11,594 bases of DNA, from NCBI GenBank assembly GCA_019120525.1, contig DWUW01000156.1:1-11594 (forward strand), in the 5' to 3' direction. Of the stretch, positions 6,559-11,594 are shown one piece after another. The notes under the pieces are model-generated. The model saw only the letters and a list, made by a program, of their open reading frames with translations. It ran no database searches and was not told where the DNA came from. Made by a program: the position numbers and the translations under genes. The DNA is from Candidatus Eisenbergiella stercorigallinarum (GTDB taxonomy: Bacteria > Bacillota > Clostridia > Lachnospirales > Lachnospiraceae). How positions within the stretch are numbered: the first letter of the stretch is position 1; each line of letters opens with the position of its first letter.

Positions 6559-6587
6559 ATACTAGCAAAAAAGCCGCTTCTTTTCAA
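6559..6587 (-). promoter_or_regulatory. Promoter for the hypothetical gene
   Basis: On the minus strand TTGAAA (6587-6582), 17 bases, TAGTAT (6564-6559). The predicted start is near 6552, leaving a leader of about 120 bases to the TTG at 6429, or about 70 to the ATG at 6481. Confidence 0.65.
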
Positions 6588-6610
6588 TAGGAAAGGGAAA
6601 ACGTTTTCCG

Positions 6611-6659
6611 AAAAAAAGGCCGCCGCCTGTTACTGTTCAACCTTTGGCAGAACAGTAAC
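6611..6659 (-). terminator. Probable terminator of the NifX-like gene
   Basis: A perfect 10-bp inverted repeat, GTTACTGTTC (6629-6638) and GAACAGTAAC (6650-6659), has an 11-base loop. On the minus strand it is followed by a GC-rich stretch of 11 bases and T7 (6617-6611). The gap between stem and T tract is longer than usual, so a protein-binding palindrome is an alternative reading. Confidence 0.6.
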
Positions 6660-6707
6660 GGCATGCCGGCGGGCAGAAATCCGGCCTGTCACGAAACAGC
6701 AGCCTGT

Positions 6708-7172
6708 TCAGTGATTTCCCGCGCAGCCGTGCTTATCCTCGCCGCAGCCATGGTCTCCGTGGCCGCAGCCATGATCCTCTTGTCCATGCCCGCATTCGTG
6801 ATCTCCGTGGCCGCAGGTATGGCCCTCGCCGTGATCATGATGATGACTGCACTGCGCGTCGGGATCGTAGTTCAGGCTTCCGGACAGAAACGCCGCCACC
6901 GCTTCATCCGCATTTCCCTGCACGCCGGGATACAGACGGATCCCCGCGTCGTCCAGCGCCATCCTCGCGCCCATTCCGATCCCGCCGCAGATCAGCGCCT
7001 CCACGCCGTGCGCCTGCAGGAAGCCTGCCAGCGCTCCATGGCCGCTGCCCTGTGCGCTGACCACCGTTTCCTCCGTCACCCTTCCATCCTGTGTCTCATA
7101 CAGCTTAAAGCTCTCACAATGTCCGAAATGCTGAAAAACCTCTCCGTTTTCATAGGTTACCGCAATTTTCAT
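6708..7172 (-). CDS. NifX/NifB-type (dinitrogenase iron-molybdenum cofactor) protein with His/Cys-rich tail
   Basis: 154 residues from ATG 7172 (MKIAVTYENGEVFQHFGHCE), the classic start of the Nitro_FeMo-Co family, with GGIGMGARMALDDAGIRLYPGVQGNADEA as the conserved core (landmarks GGIGMGARM at 63-71 and VQGNADEAV at 84-92). The family binds iron-sulfur or iron-molybdenum clusters; stand-alone members in anaerobes that lack nitrogenase have no settled role. No nif gene is seen here. Residues 108-154 add a tail with 13 His and 6 Cys in 47 residues (units like HGCGHGDHGCG), likely to bind Ni, Zn, Fe or another metal. Longer frames start upstream of the promoter at 7237-7265 and are not credible. 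It has its own promoter and probable terminator. Confidence 0.9.
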   Translation of the reverse strand: MKIAVTYENGEVFQHFGHCESFKLYETQDGRVTEETVVSAQGSGHGALAGFLQAHGVEALICGGIGMGARMALDDAGIRLYPGVQGNADEAVAAFLSGSLNYDPDAQCSHHHDHGEGHTCGHGDHECGHGQEDHGCGHGDHGCGEDKHGCAGNH

Positions 7173-7236
7173 CTCTCTGTCATCCTTTCTGTCCGGCAGC
7201 TTCTTCCTTTTGTCCTCCGCCGGTTCTTTTTCGTTC

Positions 7237-7265
7237 AGTGTAGCTCTGTTTCTGGCATATGTCAA
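7237..7265 (-). promoter_or_regulatory. Strong promoter for the NifX-like gene
   Basis: On the minus strand a consensus TTGACA (7265-7260), 17 bases, TACACT (7242-7237). Predicted start is near 7230, with a leader of about 58 bases to ATG 7172. Confidence 0.85.
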
Positions 7266-7451
7266 TAACCTGGCAGCCATTTTCCCGTGACTGCCGCCTG
7301 TCCTTAGGGACTTTTTTCCGGACTTTCCCTCCTGCCTTTTCTCCCGCTTCCGGATGCAGGAGCCGGATCAAAGGCCGGGAAGCTCCGCCGGGTTTTTGCA
7401 GCGGAAAACGCCGGCGGGAACTCCTGCCTCGGGTCTGCAAAAGCTTCTGTG
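7266..7451. other. Intergenic stretch without a convincing gene
   Basis: No protein-like frame. A 4-bp hairpin GTCC/GGAC followed by T6 (about 7300-7318, plus strand) and a 7-bp inverted repeat CCGCCGG/CCGGCGG (7385-7391, 7411-7417) are present, neither tied to a gene. Confidence 0.5.
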
Positions 7452-7824
7452 ACGGTTTAGATGCAGGAAATTTCATTTGGAACCGTACAAAAAGCCTGTT
7501 CTGACGGTTCCAAATACAAGAAATGCCCTTCTGAACCGTACAAAAATTGGTCTGCTGCCTGTTCCTACGGTTCCAGATACAGGAAATGCCCTTCTGAACC
7601 GTACAAAATGGTGGTCTGCTGCCTGTTCCGACGGTTCCAAATACAGAAAATGCCCTTCTGAACCGTACAAAATGGTCTCTCCGTACGGTTCAATATACAA
7701 AAATCCTGTTTCTGACCGTACCGGACGCCAATTTGTACGGTTCAGAACAGGAAAAGCTCTTCTTATAACCGTATTATTCCAAAAAATGTACGGTTCAGAA
7801 TTTGAAAATTGCATAAGTAACCGT
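7452..7824. repeat. Array of seven ACGGTT...AACCGT inverted pairs with helical spacing
   Basis: ACGGTT occurs at 7452, 7504, 7567, 7631, 7685, 7737 and 7790. It alternates strictly with AACCGT at 7481, 7534, 7597, 7661, 7714 (as GACCGT), 7767 and 7819. Within a pair the offset is always 29 or 30; from unit to unit it is 52, 63, 64, 54, 52 and 53, i.e. close to five or six helical turns. Units 2-4 are nearly identical (ATACAGGAAATGCCC, TTCTGAACCGTACAAAA, GGTCTGCTGCCTGTTCC); units 5-7 keep mainly the half-sites. Open frames across it on both strands are repeat translations, not genes. Function unknown. Confidence 0.9.
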
Positions 7825-7918
7825 ATCCATCCTTTTCTTTGCAGTCTGAACGGCAGCAGGGCCCTTTCTTAACCATGCATCATAACAGGATTCTTCATGA
7901 CATCCGAAAAGCCGCGGC

Positions 7919-7952
7919 ATTCCTGTTCACTGGCAGGCCGGCGAACAGGAAT
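7919..7952. repeat. 10-bp inverted repeat ATTCCTGTTC / GAACAGGAAT
   Basis: Arms at 7919-7928 and 7943-7952 with a 14-base loop. GGCAGG in the loop (7932-7937) can instead pair with CCTGCC (7953-7958), so the two foldings compete. No T tract on either side; no gene assigned. Confidence 0.6.
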
Positions 7953-8001
7953 CCTGCCCGCATTTTATCCCTGCCGGGACTGGCTATGCCCTTCTTTCCG
8001 T

Positions 8002-8072
8002 GGTATAATGATTGCGCACAGCGCAATCCAGCCCGATCTTATCGGGCTGCCCCGCTTCGCGGGGATTATACC
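8002..8072 (+). repeat. Perfect four-stem cloverleaf element, complete copy
   Basis: The 71 bases fold with no unpaired base outside three 3-base loops. A closing stem of GGTATAAT with ATTATACC (8 bp) encloses three abutting hairpins: GATTGCGC-ACA-GCGCAATC (8 bp, 8010-8028), CAGCCCGAT-CTT-ATCGGGCTG (9 bp, 8029-8049) and CCCCGC-TTC-GCGGGG (6 bp, 8050-8064). The closing stem also contains an extended -10 (TGGTATAAT at 8001-8009) that could start transcription toward mutS2. It is not a tRNA: loops and lengths do not fit. The form suggests a REP-like or other non-autonomous repeat. Confidence 0.85.
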
Positions 8073-8078
8073 CTCGTC

Positions 8079-8135
8079 CTGCGGCTTGCCGAGAAAATGC
8101 CGCCTCCGGCGGCGCTTTCTCCTCTTCGCCCGCAG
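8079..8135 (+). other. Nested hairpin between the two cloverleaf copies
   Basis: CTGCGG (8079-8084) pairs with CCGCAG (8130-8135). Inside, GAGAAA (8091-8096) pairs with TTTCTC (8116-8121), continuing through a mismatch and a G-T pair into GCCGCC-TCC-GGCGGC (8099-8113). The 3-base loop matches the style of the flanking elements, so it may belong to one composite element. Confidence 0.6.
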
Positions 8136-8193
8136 TATAATGATTGCGCACAGCGCAATCCAGCCCGATCTCATCGGGCTGCCCCGTTTCGCG
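8135..8193 (+). repeat. Second cloverleaf copy, truncated at its 3' end
   Basis: Repeats 8003-8061 at a 132-base offset with two differences: one in the second loop (CTT to CTC) and C8055 to T8187 in the third stem. The first two hairpins are intact; the third is broken after GCG and the ATTATACC arm is absent. It ends about 30 bases before the mutS2 start codon and offers another TATAAT (8136-8141). Confidence 0.85.
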
Positions 8194-8225
8194 CCCAATC
8201 ATCAGAAATAACCACAGAGGTAACC

Positions 8226-10604
8226 ATGAACGAGAAAGTACTGAAAACCCTTGAATATAATAAGATCATCGACCGGCTTACGGAGCATGCCACCTCGGAT
8301 CCGGGGCGGCGGCTCTGCAGGGAGCTTGTCCCCATGGACCGGCTTTCCGATATTGAGAGCGCCCAGCAGGAAACGGCGGACGCTCTGACCAGGCTGTTTC
8401 AGAAGGGAAGCATTTCCTTCGGAAGCACCAGGGAGCTGGGCATGAGCCTGCGGTCCCTGGAGATCGGAAGCACCCTTTCCATTCCGGAGCTTCTGCACAT
8501 CGCGTCGCTGCTGGAAAATGTGGCGCGGGTGAAGAATTTCGGCAGGAAGGACCGGGAGGACGCGCCGGACGATTCGCTGACGCCGCTGTTTTCTTCGCTG
8601 GAGCCGCTGACGCAGCTGTCCAGGGAGATTTACCGGTGTATCGTTTCCGAGGAGGAGATCAGTGACGATGCCAGCCCCGGGCTGAAGCATGTCAGACGCA
8701 GCATGGCCGTGACCGCGGAGCGGATCCATTCCCAGTTAAACAGCATGGTGAACGGCTCCCTGCATTCCTATCTGCAGGACGCGCTGGTCACCACCAGGAA
8801 CGGACGTTACTGCCTGCCTGTAAAGGCGGAGTACCGCAGCCAGGTGCCGGGCATGATCCATGACCAGTCCTCCACGGGAAGCACCATTTTCATCGAGCCG
8901 GCCGCCGTGGTCAGTCTGAATAACCAGATGCGGGAGCTGGAGCTGAAGGAAAAGGAAGAGATCGAAAAGGTGCTCGCTGCGCTGAGCGCCCTCGCCGGGG
9001 AGCATACGGTGGAGCTTGCGGAAAACCAGCATGCGATGACCCGGCTGGATTTCATTTTCGCGAAGGCCTCCCTTGCCCTGGAGCAGAACGCTTCCAGACC
9101 GGTCTTCAACGAGGATCATATCATCGATATCCGCGGGGCGAGACATCCTTTACTGGATAAAAAGAAAACCGTTCCCATCGATATCCGTCTGGGCAGGGAT
9201 TATGACCTGCTGATCATCACCGGGCCGAATACGGGCGGAAAAACGGTTTCCCTGAAAACCACGGGTCTGTTCTGCCTGATGGGGCAGGCCGGCCTTCATA
9301 TCCCGGCCCAGGACCGGTCTGAGCTTTCCGTGTTCCGGGAGGTTTTTGCGGATATCGGGGACGAGCAGAGCATCGAGCAGAGCCTGAGCACCTTCTCCTC
9401 CCACATGACCAGCATCGTGTCCATCCTGAAGCACGCGGACGCGGACTCCCTCTGCCTCTTCGACGAGCTGGGAGCCGGAACCGATCCTACGGAGGGCGCG
9501 GCCCTCGCCATCGCCATCCTGAACCACCTGCACGACCGGGGCGTGCGCACCATGGCGACCACCCATTACAGCGAGCTGAAGGTTTACGCCCTTTCCACCT
9601 CTTTTGTGGAAAACGCCTGCTGCGAATTTGACGTGCAGTCCCTGCGGCCCACCTACCGGCTGCTCATCGGCATACCCGGAAAGAGCAACGCCTTCGCCAT
9701 TTCCAGGCGGCTTGGCCTTTCCGAGGAGATCATCGAAGCGGCCTCCTCCCAGATCAGCGCGGAGGACAAAAGCTTTGAAGACCTGCTTTCCGACCTGGAG
9801 CAGAGCCGCGTGACCATTGAAAAGGAGCAGCGGGAGATCGAGTCCTATAAGCAGGAGATCGAGACGCTGAAAAAACGGCTGGAACAGAAGCAGGAGCGCA
9901 TCGACCAGTCCCGTGATAAGATCCTGCGGGAGGCCAACGAAAAGGCCCGCGAGATCCTGCAGGAGGCCAAGGATACGGCGGACGAAACCATCCGCATCTT
10001 CCAGAAGGCCGGCCCCGGCGCTTCCATGAAGGATCTGGAAAAGCAGCGGGAGAAGGTACGAAATAAGATCTCTGAGAAGAACAGTAAGCTTTCCGTGAAG
10101 CAGGAAGCTCCTGCCGCGTCCGGCCTGAAGCCCTCTCAGATCAAGCTGGGCGAATCCGTCCGCATCGTTTCCATGGGGCTAAAGGGCACCGTCAGTTCCC
10201 TGCCTGACCATAAAGGCAACCTGTTCGTCCAGTGCGGCATCATCCGCACCCAGACCAACCTGAAGGATCTGGTCCTGGTGCAGGAAAAGGACAGCTACAC
10301 CTCCGGCGGCGCGAAGCGGACCGGCTCCGGAAAGCTCCGCATGTCCAAGTCCCTTTCCGTTTCCCCGGAGATCAATCTTCTGGGAAAGACCGTGGACGAG
10401 GCCCTTACGGAACTGGACAAATATCTGGACGACGCCTACCTTGCCCATCTTTCCACCGTGCGCGTGGTGCACGGCAAGGGCACGGGCGCGCTGAGGAACG
10501 CGGTGCAGAGCCACCTGCGCAAGGTAAAATATGTGAAGTCCTACCGTCTGGGCGAATACGGCGAAGGCGACGCGGGCGTCACCATCGTGGAGTTTAAATC
10601 CTGA
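8226..10604 (+). CDS. mutS2: MutS2 family ATPase with C-terminal Smr domain
   Basis: 792 residues, normal for the family. MutS2 acts on branched DNA and suppresses recombination, or, in Bacillus, rescues collided ribosomes; it is not a mismatch repair protein. N-terminal core and clamp helices come first, then Walker A GPNTGGKT (333-340), Walker B LCLFDELGAGTDP (D413-E414), ATTHYSELK, a long coiled coil at about 515-610 (EKEQREIESYKQEIETLKKR is the landmark region), and an Smr domain from about 712 to the end with VVHGKGTGALR (H749). The usual LDLRG motif at the start of the Smr domain is INLLG (716-720). The start at 8226 is chosen for AGAGG five bases upstream and MNEKVLKTLEYNKI, the typical N-terminus. 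An open frame continues upstream to 7839 through the cloverleaf repeats but is not gene-like. Confidence 0.95.
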   Translation: MNEKVLKTLEYNKIIDRLTEHATSDPGRRLCRELVPMDRLSDIESAQQETADALTRLFQKGSISFGSTRELGMSLRSLEIGSTLSIPELLHIASLLENVARVKNFGRKDREDAPDDSLTPLFSSLEPLTQLSREIYRCIVSEEEISDDASPGLKHVRRSMAVTAERIHSQLNSMVNGSLHSYLQDALVTTRNGRYCLPVKAEYRSQVPGMIHDQSSTGSTIFIEPAAVVSLNNQMRELELKEKEEIEKVLAALSALAGEHTVELAENQHAMTRLDFIFAKASLALEQNASRPVFNEDHIIDIRGARHPLLDKKKTVPIDIRLGRDYDLLIITGPNTGGKTVSLKTTGLFCLMGQAGLHIPAQDRSELSVFREVFADIGDEQSIEQSLSTFSSHMTSIVSILKHADADSLCLFDELGAGTDPTEGAALAIAILNHLHDRGVRTMATTHYSELKVYALSTSFVENACCEFDVQSLRPTYRLLIGIPGKSNAFAISRRLGLSEEIIEAASSQISAEDKSFEDLLSDLEQSRVTIEKEQREIESYKQEIETLKKRLEQKQERIDQSRDKILREANEKAREILQEAKDTADETIRIFQKAGPGASMKDLEKQREKVRNKISEKNSKLSVKQEAPAASGLKPSQIKLGESVRIVSMGLKGTVSSLPDHKGNLFVQCGIIRTQTNLKDLVLVQEKDSYTSGGAKRTGSGKLRMSKSLSVSPEINLLGKTVDEALTELDKYLDDAYLAHLSTVRVVHGKGTGALRNAVQSHLRKVKYVKSYRLGEYGEGDAGVTIVEFKS

Positions 10605-10663
10605 CCGGCCCGTCCGGTGACGGCTGCGGGACTCTGTCCTGATAAAAAAAGAAAGGAATCTCA
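10605..10663 (+). other. Short gap between mutS2 and the response regulator
   Basis: A 5-bp hairpin ACCGG/CCGGT is present just after the mutS2 stop but no T tract follows, so read-through from mutS2 is possible. GAAAGGA lies 7 bases before the next ATG. Confidence 0.5.
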
Positions 10664-11365
10664 ATGGTAAATAAACAGAAAATCCTGATCGTAGACGACG
10701 ACAGCAACATCGCGGAGCTCATCTCCCTCTATCTGACCAAGGAATGCTTCGACACCATGATCGTGGGAGACGGGGAGTCCGCCCTGGTCGCGGTAAAAAG
10801 CTTTTCTCCCAACCTGATCCTGCTGGATCTGATGCTTCCGGGCATCGACGGCTATCAGGTCTGCCGGGAGGTGCGCAGCCACTCCAACATCCCCATCATC
10901 ATGCTTTCCGCCAAAGGGGAGATCTTCGACAAGGTGCTCGGGCTGGAGCTGGGCGCGGACGACTACATGGAAAAGCCCTTCGACTCCAAGGAGCTGGTGG
11001 CCAGGGTAAAGGCGGTCCTCCGCCGCTACAAGGCCGCTCCCGCCGCGAAGGAGCAGCCGGATATCAAATGCGTGGAATATCCGGACCTGATCGTCAACCA
11101 GACCAACTATTCCGTGATCTACAACGGAAAAACCGTGGACATGCCGCCCAAGGAGCTGGAGCTTCTTTATTTTCTCGCCTCCTCTCCCAACCATGTCTTT
11201 ACCAGGGAGCAGCTGCTGGATCAGATCTGGGGCTATGAATACATCGGCGACACCCGCACCGTTGATGTACATATCAAGCGCCTGCGGGAAAAGATCAAGG
11301 ACCACGAATCCTGGCGGATTGCCACCATCTGGGGCATCGGCTACAAATTTGAGGTGAGACAATGA
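10664..11365 (+). CDS. OmpR/PhoB-family response regulator
   Basis: 233 residues. Receiver domain 5-120 with acidic pocket D11-D12-D13, phosphoacceptor D55 (LILLDLMLPGIDG), S82 (IIMLSAKGE) and K104 (DDYMEKPFDS). The winged-helix DNA-binding domain is at about 135-233 (MPPKELELLYFLASSPNHVF, REQLLDQIWGYEY, DTRTVDVHIKRLREKI, TIWGIGYKFE). It is phosphorylated by the partner kinase and binds promoter DNA; targets cannot be told from here. Its last codons overlap the kinase start by 4 bases (ATGA), so the two are translationally coupled. Confidence 0.95.
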   Translation: MVNKQKILIVDDDSNIAELISLYLTKECFDTMIVGDGESALVAVKSFSPNLILLDLMLPGIDGYQVCREVRSHSNIPIIMLSAKGEIFDKVLGLELGADDYMEKPFDSKELVARVKAVLRRYKAAPAAKEQPDIKCVEYPDLIVNQTNYSVIYNGKTVDMPPKELELLYFLASSPNHVFTREQLLDQIWGYEYIGDTRTVDVHIKRLREKIKDHESWRIATIWGIGYKFEVRQ

Positions 11366-11594
11366 GGAAAACCCTCTATCTGAAATTCCTGCTCGCCTAT
11401 CTGATCTTCGGATTTTTCGGCTTTATCGTGGTGGCCACCTTCGGCTCCAGCATGACGCTGGAGCACATGAAGCGGGAACGGGCGGACACCCTCTACAAGG
11501 AGGCGACGCTGATCGCCAACACCTATGCCGCCGACCTTTACAGCAATGGGGTGGATCTGGAAACGGTGAATACACAGATGGATTCCCTTTCCGT
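11362..11594 (+). CDS. Sensor histidine kinase, N-terminal part only (runs off the right edge)
   Basis: 77 residues visible from ATG 11362, with GAGGTGA upstream. It has a short basic start (MRKTLYLKF), a membrane span at about 8-29 (LAYLIFGFFGFIVVATF), then the beginning of an extracytoplasmic sensor region (KRERADTLYKEATLIANTYA). HAMP, dimerisation and ATP-binding domains would lie beyond the window. Kinase identity is inferred from the overlap with the response regulator and the membrane topology. Confidence 0.85.
   Translation, partial: MRKTLYLKFLLAYLIFGFFGFIVVATFGSSMTLEHMKRERADTLYKEATLIANTYAADLYSNGVDLETVNTQMDSLS

Noticed and set aside
7452..7824. CRISPR array
   Set aside because: Repeat parts are short and degenerate, the intervals between pairs resemble each other instead of being unique, and no cas gene is in the window.
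7473..7872. Open frames of 113 and 131 codons across the repeat array
   Set aside because: They translate the repeats on both strands (units like FVRFRRAF and NALLNRTK), have no credible ribosome site, and composition is repeat-driven.
7850..7876. An eighth, degenerate array unit (ACGGCA ... AACCAT)
   Set aside because: The offset is 21, not 29-30, and both half-sites deviate.
7919..7958. H-type pseudoknot from the two overlapping pairings
   Set aside because: No bases remain to cross the 10-bp stem, so the pairings exclude each other.
8002..8072. tRNA gene
   Set aside because: Cloverleaf shape only: 3-base loops, no anticodon loop, no T-loop consensus and no linker bases.
7839..8225. N-terminal extension of MutS2
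   Set aside because: In frame but it translates the cloverleaf copies; the ribosome site and family N-terminus place the start at 8226.

Overview
The window looks like a gut Clostridia chromosome, most likely Lachnospiraceae. The evidence is GC-rich coding with AGGAGG-type ribosome sites, a Firmicute gene set (YhaM-type exoribonuclease, MutS2, TrmA/RlmD-family methyltransferase, OmpR-type two-component pair) and consensus sigma-A promoters. I cannot fix genus or species.

Left part (1-7172) is transcribed leftwards (minus strand). In genomic order it holds: an AT-rich AlbA_2/HATPase transcriptional regulator running off the left edge (<1-1386) behind a large palindromic promoter; a decayed 3' end of a serine recombinase (1470-1613); rlmD with a pentapeptide-repeat insertion in its TRAM domain (1614-3239); yhaM (3361-4305); a membrane-anchored HtrA-like protein with a PDZ domain and no catalytic triad (4378-5742); a small acidic hypothetical protein (6016-6429); and a NifX/NifB-type protein with a His/Cys-rich tail (6708-7172). 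Promoters with 17-base spacers precede the HtrA-like, hypothetical and NifX-like genes. They show that the HtrA-like and NifX-like genes start downstream of the longest open frame.

Middle part (7173-8225) is about 1 kb without a convincing gene, lying between divergently transcribed blocks. It carries two unusual repeat systems. The first is an array of seven ACGGTT...AACCGT inverted pairs (7452-7824) whose spacing steps by about 52.5 or 63 bases. The second is a 71-base element (8002-8072) in which every base belongs to a perfect four-stem cloverleaf with 3-base loops, followed 132 bases on by a nearly identical truncated copy that ends just ahead of mutS2.

Right part (8226-11594) is transcribed rightwards: mutS2, then an OmpR-family response regulator overlapping by 4 bases with a membrane histidine kinase that runs off the right edge.

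Best candidates for something undescribed: the match between the 12-base operator repeats of the AlbA-type regulator and a tandem 12-base repeat inside its own coding sequence (encoding GNK units); the helically phased ACGGTT/AACCGT array; and the cloverleaf element pair in the mutS2 leader.
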